NCBI GenBank assembly: GCA_016215115.1
Contig: JACRLN010000038.1
Span: 1-45,106 of the forward strand
Direction: 5' to 3'
DNA length: 45,106 bases
Origin: Nitrospirota bacterium
GTDB taxonomy: Bacteria > Nitrospirota > Thermodesulfovibrionia > UBA6902
Shown here: positions 23,978 through 32,925 of the stretch, piece after piece
Layout of the letters: every line of letters starts with the position of its first letter
How positions within the stretch are numbered: position 1 is the first letter of the stretch
The notes under the pieces: generated by a model
Told to the model about the DNA's origin: nothing
Database searches by the model: none
The model's input: the letters and a program-made list of their open reading frames with translations, nothing else
Made by a program: the position numbers and the translations under genes

Positions 23978-24263
23978 ACCACAAAATCCAACTGCCGCAT
24001 CGTCTAAAACATTCATCGTCAAAATTTATTGAGGTTGGTTGACAAGTCCGGCTATTTGTGATATTTATATATTTAATTATAAACAATATTTTTACAAAAA
24101 AAGAAATGCTGAAAAAATTCAGATCTCATATTTGAATAGAATAAATATCACAATTACTTAAAAGGTCAGGAAGCAATGAATGGCGATAATAGTTAATGTT
24201 ATCTATATAACTTATGATGTGGAATCAAGGGGGAATGAACTTAAAAATAAATTGACAAAAAAC

Positions 24264-24292
24264 TTGACAATATAGAATATAAACTGTAATAT
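24264..24292 (+). promoter_or_regulatory. Sigma-70-type promoter of the polysaccharide locus
   Basis: TTGACA (24264-24269) and TAATAT (24287-24292) are exactly 17 bases apart. The predicted start near 24299 gives a leader of about 400 nt before the Wza-like gene, which is unusually long and suggests RNA-level control. Confidence 0.6.
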
Positions 24293-24330
24293 CTTTATAT
24301 AGTCAATGGATTTAAGAACAACAGAAAAAT

Positions 24331-24410
24331 GCCAAACGCTTTGTAAAAAAGGGGCGGAAAGCAGCGGACATTACAAATTGTCAATAATTGGAGATGGCCG
24401 ATTTGCCGAG
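24331..24410 (+). promoter_or_regulatory. Candidate degenerate c-di-GMP-I (GEMM-I) riboswitch
   Basis: The leader has, in the right order, CCAAACG (24332-24338, consensus GCAAACC), GGGGCGGAAAGC (24351-24362, consensus GGGACGCAAAGC, 10 of 12 bases) and GATGGCCGATTTGCC (24393-24407, consensus GATAGCCGGGTTGCC). GCCAAA can pair with TTTGCC to close the fold with one mismatch, and CGCTTT can pair with GGGGCG in the inner hairpin. Several normally conserved positions differ, so the call is tentative. Polysaccharide export genes are a known target class for this riboswitch. Confidence 0.4.
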
Positions 24411-24697
24411 GTTTAAACTTTGGTAAGTTTTGCCATCATTTTTATTCTGTATGAAGTTTATTGTAATAGCTAACAACCTTATTATAAAATAGACTGTTAT
24501 TCCTGGTTTAAAGAAAAGACATTTAGCATCTTATCATGCCAAAAAAACAACGCTTGGTTACAGGTCATGTAACTGAAAAGGCGGAGCAGTGTTTGTTGAA
24601 GGTTTTTAAGCCATAATTCCCTAATCAGATTTAATTTTGGCAATTGAAGAAATTGCAAGATATTCATTAATATTTTAAGTATGTCAAGGAGTTTTAA

Positions 24698-25708
24698 ATG
24701 AATAAAGTTACACCTATTTCACTGAGTGTCTTTTTAAGATATTTCAGCCTTTGCTTCATTGTTATCAGCGCTGTTGCATGCAGTAATAAAGACACAATAA
24801 AACCAAGTTCGGATACTTTCAATACTATTAAAGCTGTTTCTGAGAATGAAAAAAGAAATACATTACTTTTAGAGCAGGCCATCAAAGCCTCCCCTCAAGA
24901 TGATTATGTTCTTGGTCCTGAAGATGTTATTGATATTGATGTTTATGAGGTGGAGGACTTGAAGCGGACTGTGAGAGTCAGTCCCGCCGGCTTTATTAAA
25001 TTGCCTCTTGTTAACAACATAAAGGCAGCAGGCTTAACTGTAGCTGAACTTGAAACGGAGATAGGTAAAAAGCTTCAGCAGTATCTTCAGGAGCCTGCGG
25101 TCACTATTTTTATAAAGGAATACAGGAGTCAGAGGATAACTGTTCTGGGAGCTGTCAAAAACCCCCAGGTTCAAATTGTAACACGCCAGAAGTTTTTACT
25201 TGATCTGCTGTCACTTTCAGGCGGGCTTGCCGAAGATGCCGGGGATATATGTTATGTGCAGAGGGGCGGCGGAACCGTAATTATAAATTTAAACGAATTA
25301 TTGATGAAAGGAAATACAACGTTAAACATTCCGGTTTTTTCTGAAGATGTTATCCATGTCCCCAAAGGCGGGGTTGTATTTGTTGACGGAGCCGTGAAGA
25401 ATCCCGGCTCCTTTGTAATGAAGGGAACGGTTACATTATCACAGGTTATTGCAATGGCAAAGGGTTTTAATGATGATGCAATAAAAGATCAACTTAAAGT
25501 ATATAGAAATTCAGGAACGGATGCGATGGAAATTATAGATGTCGATTATGCTAAAATTTTGGCTGAAAATGGTTCAGACTTTGTTTTAAAGGACAAAGAT
25601 GTTGTGATTATACCTAAAAGTAGCGCTAAGGCATTCTGGTATGGTTTTGTTAATACACTCAGGGGCGCAATATCCTTTGGGGGTGTCTCTTTCGGAGCAG
25701 GACTATAG
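24698..25708 (+). CDS. Wza-like polysaccharide export outer-membrane lipoprotein
   Basis: The 336-residue protein has a lipoprotein signal ending VISAVAC and the polysaccharide export domain (YVLGPEDVIDIDVYEVEDLKR ... GFIKLPLVNNIKAAGLTVAE ... EPAVTIFIKEYRSQRITVLG). SLBB-like repeats follow (PQVQIVTRQKFLLDLLSLSGG and VFVDGAVKNPGSFVMKGTVT). The end (FWYGFVNTLRGAISFGGVSF) could form the amphipathic outer-membrane helix. GGAG lies eight bases upstream of the start. It forms the export channel for a surface polysaccharide and is followed 93 bp later by its Wzc-type partner. Confidence 0.93.
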   Translation: MNKVTPISLSVFLRYFSLCFIVISAVACSNKDTIKPSSDTFNTIKAVSENEKRNTLLLEQAIKASPQDDYVLGPEDVIDIDVYEVEDLKRTVRVSPAGFIKLPLVNNIKAAGLTVAELETEIGKKLQQYLQEPAVTIFIKEYRSQRITVLGAVKNPQVQIVTRQKFLLDLLSLSGGLAEDAGDICYVQRGGGTVIINLNELLMKGNTTLNIPVFSEDVIHVPKGGVVFVDGAVKNPGSFVMKGTVTLSQVIAMAKGFNDDAIKDQLKVYRNSGTDAMEIIDVDYAKILAENGSDFVLKDKDVVIIPKSSAKAFWYGFVNTLRGAISFGGVSFGAGL

Positions 25709-25801
25709 TGAAAACTTATATTACAGGAGAAAAAAAGAGGCATCGAATTACTTGCTGCTTTAAGGAGCATTTAAAATTAAAATTTTCAGGGAGAAGTTAG
25801 T

Positions 25802-28003
25802 ATGAGTAAAATTGAGGACAGCATTGAGAGGGCTGTAAAATTGCGAGATGGACGAACGCCTGCAATAATAAGAGAGGCGTCGTTACCGGCGTCAAATTTA
25901 AGGTGGGATTCTGAAAAAGAAGACATACAACCACATTTAAGGGACTATCTTGATATTTTGTTAAAAAGGAAATGGATTGTGATTGCCTTTTTGGTCCCGG
26001 TCGTTATAACTGTTACACTTGTATCGTTTATAATGAAACCGTTATATCAATCATCGGTAACCATTCAATTAGCAGCGGAAAAACCGACAGTTCTGACTTT
26101 CAAGAACATATATGGGGAAACCCAGAGCCCGGAGTATTACGAGACACAATTCAATATTCTCAAGAGCAATGCCCTTGCAAAAAGAGTAGTGGAGAGATTT
26201 CCGGAAGGAATCGAAAAAGAATTTATTGCATCCAAAAATACTTTTTTCCCTCCACTCTGGTCCTCAAATGATGATAAAGCTAATCATCGGAAATGGATTA
26301 GCGCTGAGGCCCGAGAGAAAGCTTTAACTAACTTTCTCGTCAATAAGATAGAGGTTGTACCTATAAAGAAATCACAGCTTGTAAATGTCAATTTTCTATC
26401 ATACGATCCGGCATTAGGTACAAATGTTGCAAATACAATCGCCGATGAATATGTAAAGTTTACGCTTGAGAGCAGAATTGAACCTACCCAACAGGCAAAA
26501 AACAGGCTCGAAAAAGAAGTCGAAGATATGAAAATCAAGCTCGAAAATTCAGAAGAGCAATTTAATGAATATATGAAAAGGAACAATCTCTTCTTTTTTA
26601 ATAAGGAACAAAATTATGAGAGCGTTCTGACTCAGAAACTTTCGATAATCTCTAAAGAATTGAATCAGGCTACAGCCGAAAGGCTTTCAAAGGAAGCGCT
26701 TTATCAGGAAGTCAGGAAACCCGGGAATTATTATAATATTATCCTTTCAAATCCTCTGATACAGACTCTGACGAAGGAATATATAACTCAGGAAACAGAG
26801 TATATTAAACTCTTGAATATACATAAGCCGGATTACCCGAAGATGCTTAGACTCAAAGAACAGATAGAAACGATCAAGAGCAATATTGAGACAGAGGAAC
26901 AGAAGATTATTAATGCATTAGATTCTGATTACAAAATAGCTGTAAAGAAAGAAGGGTATCTGGCTTCTGCTATTGATGGGCTTCATAAGGAGGTCACTTC
27001 AATACAGGATAAAATGGGGCAGTTTCAGATTTTACAGAGAGGGGTTGAGACCAACAGGGTACTTTATGACTCTCTTCTGCAGAGGCTTAAAGAAGTCGGC
27101 GTAAGCACAGCGCTCACTGAAAGCAATATACAGATCCTTGACAGGGCGGAAGTACCGGGCGCCCCTTTTAAACCCAACAAGCCTTTTAATATAGCGCTGT
27201 CAGTGATCTTCGGACTTTTTGGCGGAGTTATGCTGGCCTTCTTTGTTGAGTATTTTGACCGCACCATAAAGACCCCTGATGATGTGGAAAAGGGCTCCCC
27301 CATTCCACTGCTCGGCATGGTGCCCCTATCAGAAGAAATCCCGGAAAAACTTATCTATGTTAACTCAAATAACAATGAAGCCTTCACAGAAGCTTTCAGA
27401 TCTCTTAGCACATATATCCAGTTTGCAAATATCTCAAGACCTCCAAAACAAATATTGATCACAAGCCCTCTGCAGGGAGAAGGTAAAACCTTATTATCAG
27501 TCAATGCTGCTATGAGTCTTGTAAGTTTTCTCGGCAGGGGAATAATTATTGATGCCGACTTCAGAAGACCAAAAGTGCATACCTTTTTTGGTCTTGATAA
27601 TTCTAAAGGGCTTTCCTCTTTGCTCAACGGTGTTACTGACTTTGATGGAACAGTAAAAAAATCTCCTCACCCCGGACTTGATGTTATAACCAGCGGTTCC
27701 ATGCCGTCCAATCCGGCTCAACTTTTAAATTCTCCTCGTATGAGAGAGCTTATTAAGGTTCTTTCTGCCAAATATGATTATGTGATAATTGATTCAGCAC
27801 CGGTGCTTGGCATGTCTGACAGTCTGATCCTTTCTGTTTTGGTTGAATCTGTGATCCTGGTAGTTAAATCAGGCAGTACGCCGGCGGATGCTTTAACCCA
27901 GACATATAAACTTTTGAACAATGTGAATGCAAAAATACTGGGTGTTGTTGTTAATGGAGTGGGCCAGAAGACAAAATACGGGTATTCGTCAAATTATGCA
28001 TAA
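25802..28003 (+). CDS. Wzc-like chain-length determinant and tyrosine autokinase
   Basis: The 733-residue protein has a Wzz domain with TM1 (about 57-80, WIVIAFLVPVVITVTLVSF), a long periplasmic coiled-coil region, TM2 (about 462-485, FNIALSVIFGLFGGVMLAFF) and a cytoplasmic BY-kinase. The kinase has Walker A SPLQGEGKTLLS, Walker A-prime GIIIDADFRRP and Walker B YVIIDSAPV. The C-terminal tyrosine cluster is short (KYGYSSNYA, three Tyr). It controls polymer length and export by cycles of autophosphorylation and works with the Wza-like lipoprotein. The N-terminal MSKIEDSIERAVKLR is the usual start of EpsG/ExoP-type kinases. Confidence 0.94.
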   Translation: MSKIEDSIERAVKLRDGRTPAIIREASLPASNLRWDSEKEDIQPHLRDYLDILLKRKWIVIAFLVPVVITVTLVSFIMKPLYQSSVTIQLAAEKPTVLTFKNIYGETQSPEYYETQFNILKSNALAKRVVERFPEGIEKEFIASKNTFFPPLWSSNDDKANHRKWISAEAREKALTNFLVNKIEVVPIKKSQLVNVNFLSYDPALGTNVANTIADEYVKFTLESRIEPTQQAKNRLEKEVEDMKIKLENSEEQFNEYMKRNNLFFFNKEQNYESVLTQKLSIISKELNQATAERLSKEALYQEVRKPGNYYNIILSNPLIQTLTKEYITQETEYIKLLNIHKPDYPKMLRLKEQIETIKSNIETEEQKIINALDSDYKIAVKKEGYLASAIDGLHKEVTSIQDKMGQFQILQRGVETNRVLYDSLLQRLKEVGVSTALTESNIQILDRAEVPGAPFKPNKPFNIALSVIFGLFGGVMLAFFVEYFDRTIKTPDDVEKGSPIPLLGMVPLSEEIPEKLIYVNSNNNEAFTEAFRSLSTYIQFANISRPPKQILITSPLQGEGKTLLSVNAAMSLVSFLGRGIIIDADFRRPKVHTFFGLDNSKGLSSLLNGVTDFDGTVKKSPHPGLDVITSGSMPSNPAQLLNSPRMRELIKVLSAKYDYVIIDSAPVLGMSDSLILSVLVESVILVVKSGSTPADALTQTYKLLNNVNAKILGVVVNGVGQKTKYGYSSNYA

Positions 28004-28338
28004 TGGGAACAGCATAAAGAGAAAAAATACTCTAAAGAATTAAGTTTAAAGCAACCATGAATATAAAAAGCCTTCCTTATAGAATCTGTGATAAAATCAC
28101 TGTCGAAAAACTACACGCAGAAGGACGCATAAAATTTTATTTTTGCAAGTTTGCATTCTCCTGCGCCCGCACAGTAACATCCTTTATAAGGGATGTTTCA
28201 GTAAAACATGAATTAACCCGCCTGATTCGTAGATTGTATTTAAGAAACTATTTATTGAATTCGGGTTAGATAAAAGAATATTAAAATCTTTTACACCCTG
28301 AAACCAGCCCTTCAGGTTGAGAGAGATTGTAAAGGCTT
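28004..28338. other. 335-bp gap with no convincing gene
   Basis: A 70-codon frame at 28057-28269 has no recognisable features and is probably chance. The region has a small hairpin ACATCC...GGATGT near 28176-28197. A short open stretch just before 28371 (reading LREIVKAYEKFAKSRK) looks like the tail of a lost gene. No promoter could be assigned. Confidence 0.5.
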
Positions 28339-28476
28339 ATGAAAAATTTGCAAAAAGCCGTAAGTAACCTTATGATTAACAATCAGGAAAAATTTATTGG
28401 TCCCATGGGCCTTGGCTATTGGGGAAAGAATAACCTCCGTAATCTCTATGAGATGGGAGTTCTTCATTACGTATGA
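28339..28476 (+). pseudogene. Remnant of a Gfo/Idh/MocA-type sugar oxidoreductase (N-terminal piece)
   Basis: A 45-codon frame contains MGLGYWGKNNLRNLYEMGVL, the N-terminal Rossmann signature of Gfo/Idh/MocA oxidoreductases in sugar clusters (normally VGLGYWGxNLLRN). The rest of the gene is missing. Its TGA overlaps the ATG of the next gene (ATGA), so the fragment may still be translated and couple ribosomes into that gene. It could be a small real leader peptide, but the match to the family start is too clear for chance. Confidence 0.55.
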
Positions 28477-30560
28477 ATAATATTACATACAGTATCTTTC
28501 AGTTCTTAAGAGACGTTGCTATCAGGAACAGGCGCGTTATCGTCATCACTACTCATCTTATTCAAACGGTGCTGGCAAATTACCTGGCATTCATGATCAG
28601 GTTTGAGCTAATAATTGCGCCGGAGTATCTCAAAATTCTGTTGTACAATCTCCCCCTTCTCTTAATTATACGTTTATTTTTTTATGTTCAGGCAGGTCTT
28701 TATAAAGACATATGGAGTTATTCAAGCATAAGCGACTTGCTTAAAATCATAAAATCCGTAACGTTGGGGAGTGTAACATTCTTTATTGCAATCAGATATC
28801 TGACCGGCAACACATCATATCCCCTGTCAATATATATTATTGACTGGTTATTGTTCATAATTATCTCAAGCGGCAGCAGACTTTTTATACGCATCCTCAA
28901 TGAATATACACACAATCAGTATACAGGGAAAAAAATACTTATTGTCGGTGCAGGTGACGCAGGTGAGAAGATTTTAAGAGACATAAGAAATAGCCACAAA
29001 TTATCTTATAAGCCAATAGGTTTTATTGATGACAATCCTTACAAGAAGGGGCTAATGATACACGGGGTTCCCATCCTGGGACCTATCGACATAATCCCTA
29101 ATATTATTAAAAAGAACAAAATAGATGAAATTTTAGTCACCATTTCTTTAAACAATAATGATACCATCAGAAAGATTTACGAATTATGCAAGCCTTCCAA
29201 TATACTGATCAAGAAACTGCCCGGAATAGACGATATCCTTGATGGTAATATTGCCATGGCTACAAAACTCGGCCAGTGTCTGGTTGATGCCAATCTGGTC
29301 ACTGAAGATAAGGTGCAGCAGGCCCTGGCGCTGCAAAAACAGGAGGGGGGCCGGCTTGGTTCAAAACTTGTAAAACTCGGGTATATCACCGAGGACAAGC
29401 TCGTCTCTTTTCTAAATAATACATACGGTATTTCACATATGAAGCCTATCTCGCTCGAGGACCTTCTGCAGAGAGAACCTGTCAAGACAAATATTGAATC
29501 AGTAAAAAAATATATCAGGAATAAATCCGTGTTAGTGACAGGCGCAGGGGGCTCGATAGGGTCGGAGCTATGCAGACAGATAATTAATTATCATCCATCT
29601 AACCTTATACTGTTTGACCGGTATGAAAACAGCCTTTTTAAGATAGACATTGAATTGTCGTATGAAAACGGGAAAGATAACGGGACCCCTCAAGGCAATA
29701 TTATTCCAATAGTTGGAGATGTTGTGGACCCTGCAACGATGGAGCATGTATTTTCAAAGTTTAAACCCCAGATTGTTTTTCATGCTGCAGCATACAAGCA
29801 TGTGCCTCTTATGGAATATAATCCGATAGAGGCTGTAAAGAATAATATCCTCGGGACAAAAAACCTCATTGATATTGCAGCAAATCATAATGTAGAGAGT
29901 TTTGTAATGATTTCAACTGACAAGGCCGTAAACCCCACAAGTATTATGGGGGCCACAAAGCGTGTGGCAGAGTTTTTAACTATTACAAAGAACTCTAAAA
30001 CCGCCACTAAATTTACGACTGTCAGGTTTGGGAATGTCCTTGGAAGCAATGGAAGCGTGATCCCTACATTTAAGGAACAGATAAAAAAAGGCGGTCCAAT
30101 AACAGTTACGCATCGCGATATGAAGAGGTTCTTTATGCTCATTCCGGAAGCTGTTCATCTTGTGCTGTTAGCCGCTTCATCCGGAAACGGAGGCGAGATA
30201 TTTGTGCTTGATATGGGTGAGCAAGTAAAGATCGGCGACCTTGCAGAAAACCTTATAAGGCTTTCAGGATTTATTCCTCACAAGGAGATCAAGATAATGT
30301 ATACAGGTTTAAGACCCGGGGAAAAGATGTTTGAAGAACTTTTCGATGCATCTGAAAAAATAATCCCGACCTTTAATAATAAACTCAGGATAGCAGTTCC
30401 CGCCCTGCCTCCAGTCAATACCCTCAATAAATATGTTGCAGAATTTGAAGACATTGTTAACAATTATGACGTAGAGCGCATAATCCCCACAATTCAGAAA
30501 GTGGTGCCGAATTTTCAAAATGGCAAGTTGTTAAATGTCATGCAGCATATCGAAAAGTGA
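28473..30560 (+). CDS. FlaA1/CapD-type nucleotide-sugar dehydratase with inserted MshEN-like domain
   Basis: The 695-residue membrane protein has four transmembrane segments (about 25-125), a first Rossmann domain (KKILIVGAGDAGEKILRD at 153) and a C-terminal SDR catalytic domain (NKSVLVTGAGGSIGSELCRQI at 350, DKAVNP, FGNVLGSNGSVIP, EGRPGEKM-like GLRPGEKMFEELFD). This is the WbpM/PglF family that makes 4-keto-6-deoxy UDP-sugars. Residues 265-317, between the two domains, carry a tandem motif of MshEN domains that normally belongs to type II secretion or pilus ATPases and can bind c-di-GMP. In the plain family this point is only a short loop before LEDLLxREPV. So the enzyme may be gated by c-di-GMP. 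Confidence 0.93.
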   Translation: MNNITYSIFQFLRDVAIRNRRVIVITTHLIQTVLANYLAFMIRFELIIAPEYLKILLYNLPLLLIIRLFFYVQAGLYKDIWSYSSISDLLKIIKSVTLGSVTFFIAIRYLTGNTSYPLSIYIIDWLLFIIISSGSRLFIRILNEYTHNQYTGKKILIVGAGDAGEKILRDIRNSHKLSYKPIGFIDDNPYKKGLMIHGVPILGPIDIIPNIIKKNKIDEILVTISLNNNDTIRKIYELCKPSNILIKKLPGIDDILDGNIAMATKLGQCLVDANLVTEDKVQQALALQKQEGGRLGSKLVKLGYITEDKLVSFLNNTYGISHMKPISLEDLLQREPVKTNIESVKKYIRNKSVLVTGAGGSIGSELCRQIINYHPSNLILFDRYENSLFKIDIELSYENGKDNGTPQGNIIPIVGDVVDPATMEHVFSKFKPQIVFHAAAYKHVPLMEYNPIEAVKNNILGTKNLIDIAANHNVESFVMISTDKAVNPTSIMGATKRVAEFLTITKNSKTATKFTTVRFGNVLGSNGSVIPTFKEQIKKGGPITVTHRDMKRFFMLIPEAVHLVLLAASSGNGGEIFVLDMGEQVKIGDLAENLIRLSGFIPHKEIKIMYTGLRPGEKMFEELFDASEKIIPTFNNKLRIAVPALPPVNTLNKYVAEFEDIVNNYDVERIIPTIQKVVPNFQNGKLLNVMQHIEK
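29265..29423 (+). other. MshEN-like tandem motif encoded within the dehydratase gene
   Basis: Residues 265-288 read KLGQCLVDANLV then TEDKVQQALALQ, and residues 294-317 read RLGSKLVKLGYI then TEDKLVSFLNNT, joined by the five-residue spacer KQEGG. The known c-di-GMP-binding MshEN motif is RLGxx, two aliphatic, xxG, two aliphatic, xxxxLxxxLxxQ, twice, with a five-residue spacer. Length and register fit exactly. Deviations: Lys for Arg and Asn for Gly in the first copy, Tyr for an aliphatic residue and Thr for the final Gln in the second. Confidence 0.8.
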
Positions 30561-30688
30561 TCTTCACATAACAAGCGCAAAGCTTGTTGTCCCTGAAATC
30601 TGTCAATTACCGCTCGTTTCTCTCATTAAGTTTTTAACATGGCAGGTTCATTTCAAAAAATATCAGCATCCTTACAAAGGGAGGAAGT

Positions 30689-31462
30689 ATGAAAGCAGTA
30701 ATTCTTGCCGGTGGATATGGCACTCGTATTTCTGAAGAAACCACTGTAAGACCTAAGCCTATGGTAGAAATTGGCGGAAAGCCAATTCTCTGGCATATCA
30801 TGAAAATCTATTCAGCTTATGATATTACCGACTTTATTATTTGCTGTGGCTATAAAGGATATATGATCAAAGAATACTTTTCCAGGTATTTTCTTCATAT
30901 GTCGGATGTTACCATAGACTTAAAGAATAACAGTATGAAAGTCCATCAAAATGGTGTAGAACCATGGAAAGTTACATTAGTTGATACCGGCGAGAAAACA
31001 ATGACCGGAGGGCGTCTTAAAAGAGTGGGAGATTATATCGGGAAGGAAACCTTCTGTTTTACTTACGGGGATGGGGTGAGTGACATCAATATACAAAAAT
31101 TAATTGAGTTTCATAAGTCTCAAAAAACAATGGCTACGTTAACAGCGGTTCAACCGCCGGGAAGATTTGGCATTATAAACATCAGTGATGAGCATGCCAG
31201 GATTTTAAGCTTTAAGGAAAAACCTGCCGGTGACGGCACATGGATAAATGCAGGTTTCTTCGTAATGGAACCTGACGTGCTGGAATATATCTCTGATGAT
31301 GCGACTGTATGGGAACAGGAACCGATGCAGAATTTAGCGCATGATGGGAATTTGTCGGCTTATAAATATCGAGGCTTCTGGCACGCAATGGATACTTTAC
31401 AGGACAAACATATTCTTGAAGAACTATGGAAATCAGGCAAAGCACCCTGGAAGGTATGGTAA
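30689..31462 (+). CDS. rfbF: Glucose-1-phosphate cytidylyltransferase
   Basis: The 257-residue protein has the nucleotidyltransferase signature [20 protein letters not shown], the catalytic-site TYGDGVSDI, and the family ending [18 protein letters not shown]. It couples CTP and glucose-1-phosphate to CDP-glucose, the first step to CDP-6-deoxy sugars. GGGAGG precedes the ATG. The matching dehydratase rfbG lies further on at 33500, separated from it by an oxidase and by broken genes; a C-terminal remnant of a second rfbF sits directly before rfbG. Confidence 0.95.
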   Translation: MKAVILAGGYGTRISEETTVRPKPMVEIGGKPILWHIMKIYSAYDITDFIICCGYKGYMIKEYFSRYFLHMSDVTIDLKNNSMKVHQNGVEPWKVTLVDTGEKTMTGGRLKRVGDYIGKETFCFTYGDGVSDINIQKLIEFHKSQKTMATLTAVQPPGRFGIINISDEHARILSFKEKPAGDGTWINAGFFVMEPDVLEYISDDATVWEQEPMQNLAHDGNLSAYKYRGFWHAMDTLQDKHILEELWKSGKAPWKVW

Positions 31463-31466
31463 TTAG

Positions 31467-32666
31467 ATGATTTATTCTGATTTTCTTGTAATAGGCGGTG
31501 GAATAGTTGGAATCAATACAGCAAGAGAATTAAAAAAAATGTTTTCCGACTCAAAAGTCATTTTGATAGAAAAAGAAAATGATTGCGGGCTGCATGCCAG
31601 CGGCCGTAATAGCGGCGTTCTGCATGCAGGCTTCTATTATTCTCCTGACAGCCTGAAAGCAAAATTTACGCGGCTTGGAAATAAGTTATTAACAGAATAT
31701 TGTGAAATCAATAAAATTGCAATTAATAAATGTGGGAAACTTGTTGTAGCAAAAGATTCAAGTGACCTGATGTATCTTGATGAATTGCTGAAAAGAGGGA
31801 GAAATAACGGTATTCAAGTTGAAGAAATAACAGAAGATGAAGCTAAAAAAATAGAACCAAGGGCAAAGACACACAGGAGAGCCCTCTTTTCACCTACGAC
31901 GTCGACGGTAGACCCGGTTAAAGTAGTACAGGCTATGAAGCTGGATGCAATTGATGAGGGTACGGAGATTCATTCCGGTGTTAGTTTTATGAAAAAAACG
32001 GCAAAAGGAATATTGACTTCAGCAGGGGTTTATCATACAGGTTATATAGTAAACTGCTCAGGTTTATATGCGGATAGAATTGCTTTAGAATATGGCTTTT
32101 CAGAAAGATATAGAATTCTTCCTTTTAAAGGGTTGTATTTATATTCGGATGAGCCGGCGGGTGCAATTCGTACAAATATTTATCCAGTCCCGGATTTAAG
32201 AAATCCATTTCTGGGGGTTCATTTTACAGTCAGAGTTGATGGGAAAATCGAGATAGGCCCGACAGCCATTCCTGCATTCTGGCGGGAACAATATGGAATG
32301 TTTGAAAATTTTAAAATTGCGGAACTATTTGAAATCCTGAGAAGAGAAATGGGACTTCTTGTAAACTCCAATTTTGAATTTACGCGGCTTGCATTTGAAG
32401 AAATCAGAAAATATTCCCGTCAGCACATGGTTTCACTGGCATCACACCTCGCGGAAGGAATTAAAACAGAAAATTATCGTAAATGGGGCAAACCCGGAAT
32501 TCGTGCCCAATTGCTGGATATAAAAGAAAAGAAACTGGAAATGGACTTTGTTCTTGAAGGGGATGATAAATCCATGCATGTATTGAATGCAGTATCCCCT
32601 GCATTCACATGTTCCATTCCGTTTTCACAATATATTTGTAAGGAAATACAGTCCCGATTGAATTAA
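31467..32666 (+). CDS. FAD-dependent oxidoreductase of the L-2-hydroxyglutarate oxidase type
   Basis: The 399-residue protein has the FAD-binding GGGIVGINTAREL at about residues 9-21, then HASGRNSGVLHAGFYY, which is characteristic of LhgO/L-2-hydroxyglutarate dehydrogenases, and KPGIRAQLLD and PAFTCSIPFSQYI near the end. LhgO oxidises L-2-hydroxyglutarate to 2-oxoglutarate. Relatives are found in surface-sugar clusters, where the true substrate may be a sugar or its by-product. It begins four bases after rfbF, so it is in the same operon. Confidence 0.85.
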   Translation: MIYSDFLVIGGGIVGINTARELKKMFSDSKVILIEKENDCGLHASGRNSGVLHAGFYYSPDSLKAKFTRLGNKLLTEYCEINKIAINKCGKLVVAKDSSDLMYLDELLKRGRNNGIQVEEITEDEAKKIEPRAKTHRRALFSPTTSTVDPVKVVQAMKLDAIDEGTEIHSGVSFMKKTAKGILTSAGVYHTGYIVNCSGLYADRIALEYGFSERYRILPFKGLYLYSDEPAGAIRTNIYPVPDLRNPFLGVHFTVRVDGKIEIGPTAIPAFWREQYGMFENFKIAELFEILRREMGLLVNSNFEFTRLAFEEIRKYSRQHMVSLASHLAEGIKTENYRKWGKPGIRAQLLDIKEKKLEMDFVLEGDDKSMHVLNAVSPAFTCSIPFSQYICKEIQSRLN

Positions 32667-32735
32667 AAAGATGCCTTTGTTGAAAAGATGAATAACATAA
32701 AATTGGTTCTTCCGGGAATTGTGTTGGTAAACGCT

Positions 32736-32841
32736 GTCATTCCCGCAGTCCGTTGAGCGGGAATCCAGACGTCGTCCCCGTGAAAACGGGGAACTATAAT
32801 ATAAAAGAACTGGATTCCCGCTAAAGACATGCGGGAATGAC
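32736..32841. repeat. Dispersed inverted repeat, copy C
   Basis: GTCATTCCCGCAGTCCGTTGAGCGGGAATCCAG to CTGGATTCCCGCTAAAGACATGCGGGAATGAC, with a 40-base centre containing its own CCCCGTGAAAACGGGG hairpin. Same family as copies A, B, D and E; almost identical to D at its left arm. Confidence 0.88.
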
Positions 32842-32925
32842 GTCTTAAGGTTGAGTTTTTAAACAGACTCTAACTATATACCCACAGGAATGTCTGAAGA
32901 ATTAAAAAATGAAGCAGGAGAAATT

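Larger units (their letters stand above)
23978..24697. other. 720-bp intergenic region before the polysaccharide locus
   Basis: AT-rich and without a plausible gene. It carries a sigma-70-like promoter (24264-24292), a structured candidate riboswitch (24331-24410) and about 290 further leader bases that include runs such as GGTTACAGGTCATGTAACT, a short inverted repeat near 24557. A second, weaker promoter-like pair begins TTGACA at 24039. Confidence 0.7.

Noticed and set aside
24638-24657. TTGGCAATTGAAGAAATTGC as a sigma-54 promoter before the Wza-like gene
   Set aside because: GG and GC are 16 bases apart instead of 12.
28057-28269. A 70-codon frame as a gene
   Set aside because: No ribosome site, no family features, composition like the surrounding non-coding DNA, and it contains a small hairpin.
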